From DUUI01 sp964627845 (GTDB lineage: Bacteria > Bacillota_I > Bacilli_A > Erysipelotrichales > Erysipelotrichaceae), in NCBI GenBank assembly GCA_964627845.1, contig CAZVKL010000003.1, positions 4,176-68,175 on the forward strand: DNA of 64,000 bases. The letters are read 5' to 3'. The translations under genes and the position numbers were made by a program. Shown here piece by piece: positions 1 to 10,300 of the stretch. The notes below the pieces were generated by a model. That model was not told the DNA's origin. It did not search any database and was given only the letters and a program-made list of their open reading frames with translations. Positions within the stretch are counted from its first letter, which is position 1; every line of letters begins with the position of its first letter.

Positions 1-1601
1 GCATTACTCAAATAGTTTTTGATGATAAGGGAGCACATGATTTAAAATCAGAGTATCTCATCGCAATAGAAGGGGAAGTGGCTGCTAGAAAAGACATTAA
101 TCCTAAGTTACCAACAGGGGATATTGAAGTCATTGGGTCAAGTTTTGAGATTATCAACAAATCAAAACAAACACCGCTGCTCATTCAAAATGATACTGAT
201 GCCTTAGAAGAAACTCGATTAAAATATCGATATTTAGATTTACGTCGTCCAATTATGCAGGAACGTTTAATCAAACGCCATCAAATCACCAAAGAGATGC
301 GTCGCTACTTAGATGATGAAGGTTTCATAGAAATCGAAACACCTATGTTAACCAAGTCTACTCCTGAAGGCTCAAGAGAATACCTAGTTCCTTCTCGGGT
401 TCATCCAGGAGAATTCTATGCTTTAGCACAGTCGCCCCAAATCTTTAAACAATTATTAATGATTTCTGGCTTTGAACGGTATTATCAAGTGGCGCGTTGT
501 TTTAGGGATGAAGACTTAAGAGCTGACCGACAACTAGACTTCACTCAAGTTGATATTGAAGCCTCGTTCTTAAGTGAAGAAGAATTTCAAACCCATATGG
601 AACAGATGATGGTCAGAATCTTTAAGAATGTCTTAAACAGAGACTTACCAGTTCCATTTGAACGCTTAAGCTTTAAAGAGGCGCTCAACCGTTTTGGGAG
701 TGATAAACCTGACCTACGCTTTGGTTGGGAGTTAAATGATTTAAACGAAATCTTCAAAAATAGTGAGTTTCAAGTCTTTAATCAAGAGGGAATCTCAATT
801 AAAGGCTTAGTCATTGATAATGGAGCGTCTTCAACGCGCAAAGAAATCGATGGTTATACGAATCTGGTTAAAAAATATGGGGCGAAAGGATTAGTGACCC
901 TCAAGGTGAATGACAATGAGCTGAGTGGTCCTGCCGTTAAATTCTTCAGTGACCAAGAAAAAGAAGCTTTATTCACATCATTAAACTTAAAAGAAAATGA
1001 TTTAGTGTGTATCGTTGCTGATCAGTGGGAAACCGCCTGTAATGCCTTAGGGGCACTCAGATTACACTTTAGAGATAAATATGAGAAAGTACAAGAGGAT
1101 GATACCTTTAAATTTGTCTGGATAGTTGACTTCCCAATGTTTGAGGAAGATCCTGAAACAAAAGCACTGATTGCTCGTCATCATCCATTTACTCGCCCTA
1201 AAGTAAACTCCTTAGAAGAGTTGGATGAAAATCCATTAGAGATTAATGCGTATGCGTATGACTTAGTCTTAAACGGGTTTGAAGTGGCGGGTGGTTCAAT
1301 GAGAATCTACGATGGCCAGATGCAAGCCAAGTTCTTTGAAATGATTGGCTTTACACAAGAAGAAATAGAATCACGCTTTGGCTTTTTTATCGACGCCTTC
1401 GATTATGGAACACCTCCACATGGTGGAATCGCCTTTGGATTAGACCGCTTAGTCATGGTCTTAACGCATTCTGATTCAATCCGTGATGTTATCGCATTCC
1501 CTAAAAATGCATCCGCTCGTGATCCGCTGACTAATGCGCCTGGACCTGTGAGTGATAAACAATTAGATGAGTTACATATAGCGATTAAGAAGGAAGATTA
1601 A
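1..1601 (+). CDS. aspS: Aspartyl-tRNA synthetase, 5' end outside the window
   Basis: Charges tRNA-Asp with aspartate in the cytoplasm. The reading frame is open from base 3 with no stop, and residues before the GTG at 78 (ITQIVFD, then EGEVAARK) still match the OB-fold anticodon-binding domain. That GTG is therefore internal and the gene continues off the left edge; about 55-60 residues are probably missing, judged from the usual length near 590. Class II motif 2 (FRDEDLRADRQ, then DFTQVD) lies at about 500-555 and motif 3 (GIAFGLDRLV) at about 1422-1451. The bacterial GAD insertion lies between them. Whether the enzyme also charges tRNA-Asn cannot be judged from sequence alone. The stop codon sits in the loop of a terminator hairpin. 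Confidence 0.97.
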   Translation, partial: ITQIVFDDKGAHDLKSEYLIAIEGEVAARKDINPKLPTGDIEVIGSSFEIINKSKQTPLLIQNDTDALEETRLKYRYLDLRRPIMQERLIKRHQITKEMRRYLDDEGFIEIETPMLTKSTPEGSREYLVPSRVHPGEFYALAQSPQIFKQLLMISGFERYYQVARCFRDEDLRADRQLDFTQVDIEASFLSEEEFQTHMEQMMVRIFKNVLNRDLPVPFERLSFKEALNRFGSDKPDLRFGWELNDLNEIFKNSEFQVFNQEGISIKGLVIDNGASSTRKEIDGYTNLVKKYGAKGLVTLKVNDNELSGPAVKFFSDQEKEALFTSLNLKENDLVCIVADQWETACNALGALRLHFRDKYEKVQEDDTFKFVWIVDFPMFEEDPETKALIARHHPFTRPKVNSLEELDENPLEINAYAYDLVLNGFEVAGGSMRIYDGQMQAKFFEMIGFTQEEIESRFGFFIDAFDYGTPPHGGIAFGLDRLVMVLTHSDSIRDVIAFPKNASARDPLTNAPGPVSDKQLDELHIAIKKED

Positions 1602-1617
1602 TTCCTTCTTTTTGTTT
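1587..1617 (+). terminator. Intrinsic terminator of aspS
   Basis: A perfect 9-bp stem (AAGAAGGAA / TTCCTTCTT) with a 6-nt loop that contains the aspS TAA, followed by a T-rich tail. Its tail overlaps the -35 of the next gene's promoter. Confidence 0.75.
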
Positions 1618-1638
1618 GGTGAGTGTTTATTGTATAAT
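1612..1638 (+). promoter_or_regulatory. Promoter of the GT2-GtrA gene, probably leaderless
   Basis: A consensus -10 TATAAT lies at 1633-1638, with a weak -35 TTGTTT at 1612-1617 (15-nt spacer). The start codon at 1646 begins 8 nt after the -10, about where transcription should start, and no Shine-Dalgarno sequence precedes it. A leaderless mRNA is inferred. Confidence 0.55.
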
Positions 1639-1645
1639 CTAATTA

Positions 1646-2695
1646 ATGAAAAACAAACCAACGATTGTGATCCCTGCCTATAATCCCCCAATGGAGATTC
1701 TAAAGCGGGTGATTTGCGAGTTAAAAGATCAAGGGTTCAATCAAATCATCGTCATCAATGATGGCAGTGATGATTCTTTTTCACATGATTTTAATACATT
1801 AGAAGAGGTTGTTCTATTAACCCATCCCCTTAATCGGGGGAAAGGGGCTGCCATTAAAACAGCCTTTCATTATTATCTTGAGCACGACTTAACGATGGCT
1901 GGCATTATCACAATCGATGCCGATGGACAACACAGAATCAAAGATGTGCAGACCTTAAGTGAGGCAATAGTGGATGATGCCATTTTAATTGGCGTTCGAG
2001 ATTTTAATCAATCACATGTCCCTTTTAAAAGTCGTTATGGTAATAAAATCACGCGGACACTCTTTCGTTTATTATATGGAAAATCAATCTCGGATACTCA
2101 AAGTGGCTTAAGAGCGTTTCCCCATAATTTAATAGGGGAGTTTAGTGACTTAAGTGGTGATCGCTATGAATATGAGCTTAAAGTCTTGATGCATGCCTCG
2201 ATTCATAATATCCCTTTGATTGAAGTTGAAATTGATACCGTCTATATCAATGAGAATGCGAGTTCCCATTTTAAGGCCTTTAAAGATTCTTATAAAATCT
2301 ATAAAGTCCTATTTGGTTCGTTTCTTAAATTTTCAAGTGTCTCGTTTAGCTCTTTCTTACTCGACATTGGGTTATTTACGTTATTCTTGTCTTTCTTTGA
2401 AAATAAAAACACCCGATCAATCGTTATCGCAACGTTTATTGCGAGGATTCTTTCAGGTATTTTTAACTATTTGATGAACCATTATTTTGTCTTTTCTTCG
2501 AAAGAGAACCAGCGGATTAGTTTCCTTAAATATGTCTTGTTAGCGATCTTTGAGATGGGCGCATCGGCCGTGCTTGTTTCGATTCTTTATCGTGTCATTT
2601 CACGAAATGCCTCGGTGATTAAAATAGGAGTGGATGCTGGTTTATTTTTTGTGAGTTATCGGATTGAACAAAAACATATTTTTAAGGAACGTTAA
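1646..2695 (+). CDS. Family 2 glycosyltransferase fused to a GtrA-like membrane domain
   Basis: A 349-aa two-domain protein. Residues 1 to about 210 are a GT-A glycosyltransferase of the DPM1 / polyprenyl-phosphate sugar transferase type: an N-terminal VIPAYNPP, then a DXD-like IDADGQH near residue 93. The C-terminal 130 residues contain about four hydrophobic helices and match GtrA-like domains, which are thought to flip or handle lipid-linked sugars. It probably moves a sugar from a nucleotide donor to a lipid carrier for surface glycosylation; donor and acceptor are unknown. It stands alone after aspS and converges on the tetR gene, with the two stop codons directly adjacent. The start lacks a ribosome binding site. 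Confidence 0.85.
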   Translation: MKNKPTIVIPAYNPPMEILKRVICELKDQGFNQIIVINDGSDDSFSHDFNTLEEVVLLTHPLNRGKGAAIKTAFHYYLEHDLTMAGIITIDADGQHRIKDVQTLSEAIVDDAILIGVRDFNQSHVPFKSRYGNKITRTLFRLLYGKSISDTQSGLRAFPHNLIGEFSDLSGDRYEYELKVLMHASIHNIPLIEVEIDTVYINENASSHFKAFKDSYKIYKVLFGSFLKFSSVSFSSFLLDIGLFTLFLSFFENKNTRSIVIATFIARILSGIFNYLMNHYFVFSSKENQRISFLKYVLLAIFEMGASAVLVSILYRVISRNASVIKIGVDAGLFFVSYRIEQKHIFKER

Positions 2696-3292
2696 CTAAT
2701 CAAGTAAAATTTCAACATTTTTATAGATCATTTGATGACATAAGCGACTAATTTCTTCAGCGGACTCTTTTAAATCATTTTCGATCCAAGTAAAAATGAT
2801 GCCAACAAAACCCAATGAGATAAAGGAATAGTAATATTTAAAACGACCCTTATCCACTTCAGGGTTTGTTTTTTCTAAGCTTTCTGCCGCTTTTTGATAA
2901 CCAGAATCGATCAGTTTAATTAAGAATTCGGAATTATATTTACGTGCATCAATAAAGGCTTGAAGTTGGATGTTCAAGGAAATTTCTTCCAAGATAAATT
3001 CTAAGATTGGTAAGTTTTGAGCATGATGGGGTCGATTAATATAACCTAGCCAAGAAGCGTTGGAGAAAAACTGATCCATTTTTTCTTGAAGATGGCGATA
3101 ATGTTGGCTTTCTAAATCGTCTAAAAATTCATCTAAACTCTTATAATGAAGATAGAAGGTGGAACGATTAATCTGTGCTTTTTCGACTAAATCGATGACC
3201 GTGATCTCATTTAATTCATGCTCCTTTAAAAGGGAAGACAGGGCTTCTGATAGTTTTTGTTTCGATTTACTTGAGCGATTTAGTTTGGACAT
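2696..3292 (-). CDS. TetR/AcrR-family transcriptional regulator
   Basis: A 198-aa regulator. The N-terminal 50 residues form a TetR helix-turn-helix (ITVIDLVEKAQINRSTFYLHY); the C-terminal part is helical and would be the ligand and dimer domain. An upstream ATG at 3319 would add nine residues, but I chose the start at 3292 because an AGAGGTG ribosome binding site lies 3-5 nt before it, and because the ATG at 3319 lies inside the palindrome proposed as operator. It is divergent from the MMPL exporter, so local repression of that operon and of itself is the natural inference. The ligand is unknown. Confidence 0.85.
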   Translation of the reverse strand: MSKLNRSSKSKQKLSEALSSLLKEHELNEITVIDLVEKAQINRSTFYLHYKSLDEFLDDLESQHYRHLQEKMDQFFSNASWLGYINRPHHAQNLPILEFILEEISLNIQLQAFIDARKYNSEFLIKLIDSGYQKAAESLEKTNPEVDKGRFKYYYSFISLGFVGIIFTWIENDLKESAEEISRLCHQMIYKNVEILLD

Positions 3293-3301
3293 ACACACCT
3301 C

Positions 3302-3330
3302 TTGCAATAAAATAGACATGTGTCTATAAT
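3302..3330 (+). promoter_or_regulatory. MMPL operon promoter with overlapping palindromic operator
   Basis: The -35 TTGCAA (3302-3307) and the -10 TATAAT (3325-3330) are separated by 17 nt. An inverted repeat TAGACA-TG-TGTCTA occupies 3313-3326, reaching into the -10. A repressor bound there would block RNA polymerase. The divergent TetR protein is the obvious candidate; this is inference from position and symmetry. Confidence 0.7.
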
Positions 3331-3348
3331 TAACTCAAAGGAGTCGCA

Positions 3349-5430
3349 ATGAAGAAATTTATCAGTTTTGCCATTAAGCATAAAAAACTAGTCATTATTC
3401 TTTTTTTTATTGCTTCCTTAATTAGTATTTTTTCACAGTCTTTCGTAAAAATCAACTATGACTTACAAGATTACTTACCTCAAGATACGCCCTCAACCCA
3501 AGGGGTTGACATTATGGCTCAACAATTTGAGGAGACAATCTTTAATATGAGCATCATGATTCCTGATGCCAGCATTAACGAAGCCTTAATGATGAAAGAA
3601 AAAGTTTATGAGGTCGAAGAAGTGGTCTCGGTCTTATGGCTCGATGATTATGTTGATGTGACCTTGCCGATTCAAGTCAGTGACCAGCAGCTGGTTAACC
3701 AATATTATAAAGACAATAATGCGTTATTTATGGTTACCGTTCAAACTGATAATTATCCACCGATTTTAGATGAACTTCAGTCGATTGTCAAGGATGGTCA
3801 CGTTGCGGGTCAAATGGTGAGTTTAGCCATGGCTCAAAGCTCCACCCAATCTGAAATTGGTCAGATCATGATTTTTGTTGTTCCATTAGTGTTAATCGTT
3901 CTAATCTTAGCGACCCATTCTTGGCTTGAACCCGTGATTATGTTGTTTTCGATTGGGATAGGAATCTTAATTAATATGGGCACCAATCTACTCTTAGGCG
4001 AAGTCTCATTTTTAACCCAAGCGGTAGCAGCCATTTTACAATTAGCTGTTTCAATGGACTATGCGATTTTCTTGTTGCATCGATTCAATGACTATCGAGA
4101 GAAATATGACAGTATTGAAGAAGCCATGAAACATGCGACGATCAATTCGTTACCAACCTTACTTGCCTCTTCTATCACCACTTTTATTGGCTTCTTAGCC
4201 TTGACCTTGATGCGCTTTAGAATCGGTCCAGATATGGGGTTAGTCTTGGCAAAAGGGGTCTTCGTTAGTTTATTAAGTGTCTTAATATTTCTACCATGCA
4301 TCACTATTTTATTTGTGAAGTGGATTGATAAAACAACCCATCGAAGTTTTTTGCCATCCTTTGATCGGTTCTCTAAATTAGTGTTAAAGATTACTCCGAT
4401 TGTCATGATTATGATTGGTTTAATTATGGTCCCAGCATTTTTAGCACAACGTAAGAATCATTTCATGTATGGCATGGGCGACTATCAAGCATTCTCAAGA
4501 GAAGAACTGGATGATCAAGCGGTAAAAGATGTGTATGGAGAAGAGACTCAGATGGTTATCTTGGTTCCTAAAGGGCAGTGGGCTTCAGAAATCGATCTTA
4601 TTGAAGAGTTTGAATCGTATCCTGAAGTGAAGTCCATCTTGTCTTATATCAGCATGGTGGGACCTAATATTCCATATCAAGTCTTACCTGAAAATGAAAT
4701 GGCGTCCCTATTATCTCAGGATTATTCTCGCATAATTCTTCAAGTAGTCTCTGCCCAAGAAGGTGAACATGCATTTGGCTTAGTTGAGCGGGTTAGAGAG
4801 ACCATCCAAAACCATTACCCAGATCAAGATACGCATTTAGTTGGCAGTAGTGTGATTACCTATGATATGGCTAAAACGATTCAATCCGATGATATTGTGG
4901 TGAATGGCTTGGCCGTACTAGCAATCTTTATTACGATTCTCTTAACGTTTAAGTCCTTATCGGTCCCAATCATCTTAGTGCTTGCGATTGAAGTGTCGAT
5001 ATGGATTAACTTATCGATTCCATATTTTACGCAATCTCCACTAAACTATATCGGTTATTTAATCATTAGTACGGTCCAGTTGGGGGCCACGGTTGATTAT
5101 GGTGTTCTTTATACTCAAAATTATTTAGAGAATCGCTTAGAATTACCAAAGAAAGAGGCAACTCTAAAAACAATTAAACAGAGTGCTCAATCCATTTTAC
5201 CTCCGGCGATTATTCTAACTGTGACCGGTTTTATCCTTGGAATTATTTCAACCATTACCATTGTCTCAGAATTAGGATGGACACTGGGTCGAGGCGCATT
5301 GTTGAGTTTAACGATGGTCTTACTGTTTGTTCCGGGGATGTATTATTATTTTGACAACCTTGTTGATAAAACAACATTATTCTATAAAGCAAAGCGAAAG
5401 GAGAAACAGCATGAAGAAAAAACTACTTAG
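3349..5430 (+). CDS. MMPL-family (RND superfamily) membrane transporter
   Basis: A 693-aa polytopic protein with the duplicated MMPL layout: one N-terminal helix (about residues 10-30), a first extracytoplasmic domain, a block of about five helices (residues 180-325), a sixth helix near 345-365, a second extracytoplasmic domain, and a second block near 520-680. The stretch QLAVSMDYAIFLLHR in helix 4 carries the Asp-Tyr pair typical of proton-coupled MMPL proteins, echoed by ATVDYGVLYTQNY in the second half. Substrate is unknown; relatives export lipids or hydrophobic compounds. AAAGGAG precedes the ATG. The gene overlaps the next one by 20 bp, so the two are probably translated and used together. 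Confidence 0.88.
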   Translation: MKKFISFAIKHKKLVIILFFIASLISIFSQSFVKINYDLQDYLPQDTPSTQGVDIMAQQFEETIFNMSIMIPDASINEALMMKEKVYEVEEVVSVLWLDDYVDVTLPIQVSDQQLVNQYYKDNNALFMVTVQTDNYPPILDELQSIVKDGHVAGQMVSLAMAQSSTQSEIGQIMIFVVPLVLIVLILATHSWLEPVIMLFSIGIGILINMGTNLLLGEVSFLTQAVAAILQLAVSMDYAIFLLHRFNDYREKYDSIEEAMKHATINSLPTLLASSITTFIGFLALTLMRFRIGPDMGLVLAKGVFVSLLSVLIFLPCITILFVKWIDKTTHRSFLPSFDRFSKLVLKITPIVMIMIGLIMVPAFLAQRKNHFMYGMGDYQAFSREELDDQAVKDVYGEETQMVILVPKGQWASEIDLIEEFESYPEVKSILSYISMVGPNIPYQVLPENEMASLLSQDYSRIILQVVSAQEGEHAFGLVERVRETIQNHYPDQDTHLVGSSVITYDMAKTIQSDDIVVNGLAVLAIFITILLTFKSLSVPIILVLAIEVSIWINLSIPYFTQSPLNYIGYLIISTVQLGATVDYGVLYTQNYLENRLELPKKEATLKTIKQSAQSILPPAIILTVTGFILGIISTITIVSELGWTLGRGALLSLTMVLLFVPGMYYYFDNLVDKTTLFYKAKRKEKQHEEKTT

Positions 5431-7282
5431 TTTGTGTGCATTCTTTCTAATCCTCAGTCAGCTTCAAATTTCAATGCTTTCTAAAACGACCATTGATAAG
5501 GAAGAGGTTGTTTATTCCCGACTTAATTTAGATGGAAGTGTTGAGTCACTCTTTGTTGTTAATTCCTTTGATGTGACACAAGCGGATAGCACCATCGTTG
5601 ATTATGGCGCTTATAAAGAGGTCATCAATACGACCAATCACCAAACGATTGAGTACGATGGCATTAAAGCTCAAATTGAGGATTTAGATGCAGGACGATT
5701 CTTTTATCATGGTGAATTAGTTGGCAGCACTCAATTACCATGGCTTATTCAAATTAGATATTTCTTAGATAATCGAGAAATTAGTGCGAATGACCTAGGT
5801 GGTCAATCAGGGAAATTAAGAATTGAAATCACCTCGAAACAAAATCAGAATATTGATTCTGTTTATTTTGATAACTATTTATTAAATATTACCCTTAATG
5901 TAGATTCCAAACTAGCGAGTAATATTGATGCCCCTGAGGCAACCATTGGTAATGCGGGTGATTTAAGAACCATTGTCTTTACTGGATTACCGAAACAAGA
6001 TGCTAAATTTATTATGTATGCTGAGGTGACTGATTTTGAATTAGCACCGATTCAGTTAGCAGCTTTACCATTTAGTATGGCGATTGACATGCCCGATATT
6101 TCTGAGTTTACGGGAGGGATTTCTGAACTTCAAGATGGAATCGCTCAATTGAATTTTGGGGCAAACCAATTAGCCAGTGGGATAAACATTCTGAGTCAAA
6201 ATGGGGGTTCCCTTAAGAGTGGAGCCAATCAACTTGCCAGTGGTGCAAATGACATTGATTTTGGGATGAGTCAAAGTGCCAGTGGTTCACTACAATTAAC
6301 CGATGGTTTAAAGCAATATACAGGGGGTGTGAGTGAATTATCTTCTGGAAGTCAACAATTAGTGGATGGTTCTACTCAAATAAAAGATGGGATTAGTTTA
6401 ATGGCTTCGTCATTGAATGAATACTCATCGATGTTACAACTAACGCCCCAACAACAAGAACTCGTCAATAGTTTAGTGGGTGCGTTGGAAAATCTTAAAA
6501 CTTTTCTAGCCGATGATTTGGGCTCAGCGGTCTTTTTACCAATTGCTGAAAGTTTAAAAAGAGAAAATGTATTAGCGCTCTATCCTGATTTAGATACCAG
6601 CAATCCAGATGTCGATCGATTACTTAATTATATGCAGGCACAAGCAACGGCGATTGAGAATTCTTATAACTTGCTTGCGCCATTCCAAGAGAATATTAAA
6701 CAAGATGTCTTACCGAAAATTGATTCAATGATTTCCATGATCTCTGGGATTTCTCAAATTGGTCAATTAATTTCTGGTGTGAATGAACTGAATACTCAAT
6801 ATCAACAATTCCATTCTGGTTTAGAACAATTGGCCGATGGTTTAGGCCAACTCGATCAAAACTCAGGACAACTTGTGTCTGGATCTCAAGAGTTAAGTTC
6901 AGGCTTACAACAACTAAGTGATGGTGTCAGTGAGTTTAAGGATGGTGTTAACCAATATTCCAGTGGTGTGAGTCAATACACACAGGGTGTTAACGAGCTT
7001 TCTTCAGGTGCCAATCAACTTTCTTCTGGTACCAACCAACTTGAAGAGGGGACTTCTGACATTGATACACTCATGGCAGAGAAAATTGAAGAACTGATGG
7101 AAGATTATGAATTTGAAGAGTTTGAGATGGTCTCATTTGTGGATGAGCGTAATAAAAACACAGAACTGGTTCAGTTTGTGTTTATGACTCAACCAATTTC
7201 AAAACCTGAAGTGGTTGAAGAAGTCGTCTCTAAAGAAGAGGAAAAATCTTTTTGGGATTTATTCTTAGATCTCTTTAAATAA
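5411..7282 (+). CDS. Exported XXXLxxG heptad-repeat protein, MMPL partner
   Basis: A 623-aa protein. An N-terminal hydrophobic segment (LLSLCAFFLILSQL) acts as signal peptide or anchor; there is no C-terminal membrane segment. A beta-rich region of about 220 residues is followed by two arrays of the X-X-X-Leu-X-X-Gly heptad (units such as NQLASGAN, QQLSDGVS), the first near residues 235-330, the second near 475-560, separated by a helical spacer. Such repeats are described in YhgE/Pip-like proteins and in proteins encoded beside MMPL transporters. Their function is not established; a periplasmic-type adaptor or rod is a guess. I chose the ATG at 5411 because GAAAGGAG lies just before it and the signal sequence starts there. 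Confidence 0.8.
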   Translation: MKKKLLSLCAFFLILSQLQISMLSKTTIDKEEVVYSRLNLDGSVESLFVVNSFDVTQADSTIVDYGAYKEVINTTNHQTIEYDGIKAQIEDLDAGRFFYHGELVGSTQLPWLIQIRYFLDNREISANDLGGQSGKLRIEITSKQNQNIDSVYFDNYLLNITLNVDSKLASNIDAPEATIGNAGDLRTIVFTGLPKQDAKFIMYAEVTDFELAPIQLAALPFSMAIDMPDISEFTGGISELQDGIAQLNFGANQLASGINILSQNGGSLKSGANQLASGANDIDFGMSQSASGSLQLTDGLKQYTGGVSELSSGSQQLVDGSTQIKDGISLMASSLNEYSSMLQLTPQQQELVNSLVGALENLKTFLADDLGSAVFLPIAESLKRENVLALYPDLDTSNPDVDRLLNYMQAQATAIENSYNLLAPFQENIKQDVLPKIDSMISMISGISQIGQLISGVNELNTQYQQFHSGLEQLADGLGQLDQNSGQLVSGSQELSSGLQQLSDGVSEFKDGVNQYSSGVSQYTQGVNELSSGANQLSSGTNQLEEGTSDIDTLMAEKIEELMEDYEFEEFEMVSFVDERNKNTELVQFVFMTQPISKPEVVEEVVSKEEEKSFWDLFLDLFK

Positions 7283-7308
7283 GGACGTTATCGATTTAAA
7301 TTAAGTCA

Positions 7309-7345
7309 CAAAAAGCCCTCTAATCATCGTTAGAGGGCTTTTTAG
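7309..7345. terminator. Bidirectional terminator between converging genes
   Basis: A 13-bp GC-rich stem (AAAAGCCCTCTAA / TTAGAGGGCTTTT) with loop TCATCG. It is flanked by A-run and T-run, so it can serve both the repeat-protein gene and the helicase gene. Confidence 0.9.
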
Positions 7346-7362
7346 TTGGATAAAACCAGAAA

Positions 7363-10300
7363 TTATGATTGAACGGATTGATATTGATTGACCATATTGA
7401 CGACGTTTTCTAAAAATGATTGTGGATGATGATAATAGTGATAAGCAAAGAGTCTGTGTAGATTCCATCCTCTTACTTTTAAATAGTTGGGTTGATGAAT
7501 ATCACGACCACGATCATTCTCTTTTAATCGTGGATAAACCGATTGATCGAATTCAAACCCACAAATCACTTGGTCGTCTTTAAAGACGGCACATTCGATG
7601 GTAAATTGACCAATTCCATACTGATAGTGACAAGTATAACCTTCTTTGTTTAAGGTATCCATCACCACTTGAGTCAATGGTGGAGGGGTTAAACGAGTTT
7701 GATTTTGATGGTTTGGACTCAGTTGATTAAGCACTGTTTGGACACCCGCTTCATCCTGTTCACTAATTGCTTTAGAATAGATTAAATAATCGCGTAACAG
7801 CGAAGGGCCTAAGGCACTTGCGTTTGAGACAGGAAGTTGATGAGGTTCAATGGACGTTACCACATAGATTTGTTTCTTGGCACGAGTAATGGCTACATTT
7901 AATCGATTTTGTCCTCCTTGTTGTGATAACCATCCAAAGAAGGAAGGGACCTTACCAGATTCATCGGGTGCATACGTAATCGAAAAGATAATAATGTCTC
8001 GTTCATCACCTTGAACATTTTCTATATTCTTAACAAACAAGCTTAAATCTTGATTATCGACAGAACGATTTATTTCTTGTTGATAAAAATCGTTAAATTC
8101 TTTATCTTGATTGGCTAGGGTTTCTAAGTCTTTTTCAATCAGATTTCTCTGAGTGGCATTAAAGGTGATCACGCCAATTGTCTCATCTTGTTGGCGAGTT
8201 TGACTAATGTCTTTAATAAGATTTACCACTGCCGTTGATTCTGCTTGATTGGACCGTTTAATCCATTGTCCATCTTCAACTTTGATCCGTTTTATTGGTG
8301 GAAGTTGGCTCGTAAAGGCATTGGGTGAAACGATGAGTTGATTCTTATAGAATGCCGCATTACTATAAGCAATGAGCTCTTCATATAAAGAACGATAATG
8401 ATAATTTAGGACAGTGCTAGGGTACTTAAATCGGGCTAAATCCAAGAGTGACTCTTCATCTAATGCGGCGGTGCTATCAATAAACTCATCCTCAATGTCT
8501 TCATCATAGCCATAGCGTCCTACCCCAAAAGCAGAAGGACGTAGCTGTTGTGAATCGCCCGCAATGACGACTTGTTTAGAACGTAAAATAGAAGGGATGG
8601 CTTTTTCAATATAAAGCTGGGATGCTTCATCAAAAATCAAGACATCAAAGAGATCCGCTTTTAATGGAAAAATCTCTGAAACCACATCTGGGGTTGCTAA
8701 CCAGATCTTAATCCCATCAAAGAGTTCAACGTAAAATTTATCAACAAACTTAGAAATAGACCATTTTCGTTTACGTTCAATAATTCGCTTCATCTCCATG
8801 GCGCGTTTCGATGATTTTAATTCAAATCGTTTCGAGTATAAATCTTTAGCTAGATAATCAACGAGCTGATCGGATTTCTCATTTGCGCTCGCATTAAAGC
8901 TTGCCACTAATTGATCGTAACTATTAATGAGACCATGAATTTGTCGGTTTGAATTTTCAAAGTTTTGAAGGTGCTCAAAGCCAATGAAGTTCACAAGACG
9001 ATCGAGTGCTTGATGAGGCGATTCATTAAAATGAGTGCGTATTTTATCGATTAATAAAAAATCATTGATGTTGTTATCAAAATTTAAAGGTTGACTAACA
9101 AGGGGGTAGTTGTTCAATATCAATTCTACATGATTTAAATCATTGGAAACAATCGTTTTCTTAAGTTTCGTTAAGGGCTCCAGTATCTGAGCTTCTTTCG
9201 ATTTACTAAGTAAACGCACCACGATGTTTTGATTGTTTAATTCATCGAGCTTTTTCCTAATATCTGGTAATGCTTGTTTTAAAACCATGACATCATAATC
9301 ACTTAAATTCTTATTGATGTTATTCATATCAGGAATTGTTTGTGAGATATGAAGATAATCGATGATTTGATCAAAATCATTAGGAATAGTCAGTTCTTTA
9401 AACAGTTTGTATTGAGTTAAGCTTTTTGAATCCACGTTTTCTTTTAAGAATTGATAATCCTTGAACACTTCTGAATCTGAATAATCAATTTTTTTAATAA
9501 TCGGATATAAATCCAAAGCATTCAGATCATCGATGAGGGGGGTCGTTAATAATGATTTAATCTGTCCTAATTCAGCTATTAAATCATTCATGGCCTGGTT
9601 TTGTTTCGATAAATCGATGTCTTGATGTTGGATATTCTTGTCGGTAAATAATCGTTCGCACTGACGGTAAAAGTTTTGTTTATCATTGATATTATCAATA
9701 ATTAAAGCGTACTCATTAAGAATTCCTAAGCGGGAATACACAACATCAATGGCGGCTTTCTTTTCTGAGACCATTAACACATTTTTCTTATCAAAGACCG
9801 ATTGAGCAATGACATTTGAGATGGTTTGAGATTTCCCAGTCCCAGGAGGGCCTTGAATAACAATGTGTTGTCCTTTTTTGATTTGGAGTTGAGCTTGTTC
9901 CTGAGAGCTGTTTAATGGATTAATATATGCCAAGTGTTGTTCATTAAAAACAACCTCATCCAGTTGATGTGCATCTTCTTCATCATGGCTTTGAGTTAGT
10001 GTTTCAAGTAATGTTAAAACATGTGGTACAAAAGAATCTAATTGACTTATTTGTGCATAATCTCGCTGAATAGAGGTTGAGAGGATAGGGAAGTAGCCCA
10101 ATAACGCAACGTGTTCAACTTCAAAAATTCCAGGTTTTAAATCTTTAAAAGAGTCAATCGTTTTTGGTTCAAATGGTTTTAAATCATGGTCCTGATGCTC
10201 AATGTCTAAACCTTGTTGTTTGTAAGACACTAATAAATCGTCTAAGAACGTGTCCGGATTCACTTCTTCTAAGTTCATTGGAATCAGGGGTTGATTTGTT

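Noticed and set aside
78..80. GTG as the start of aspS
   Set aside because: The frame is open and AspRS-like upstream to the window edge, so this is an internal valine codon.
3317..3319. Upstream ATG as the start of the TetR regulator
   Set aside because: It lies in the palindrome of the divergent promoter and has no ribosome binding site; the ATG at 3292 has AGAGGTG before it.
6160..7040. Short repeated units that could be taken for a DNA repeat array or CRISPR
   Set aside because: The repeats are at protein level (XXXLxxG heptads) with variable codons; there are no identical DNA repeats or spacers.
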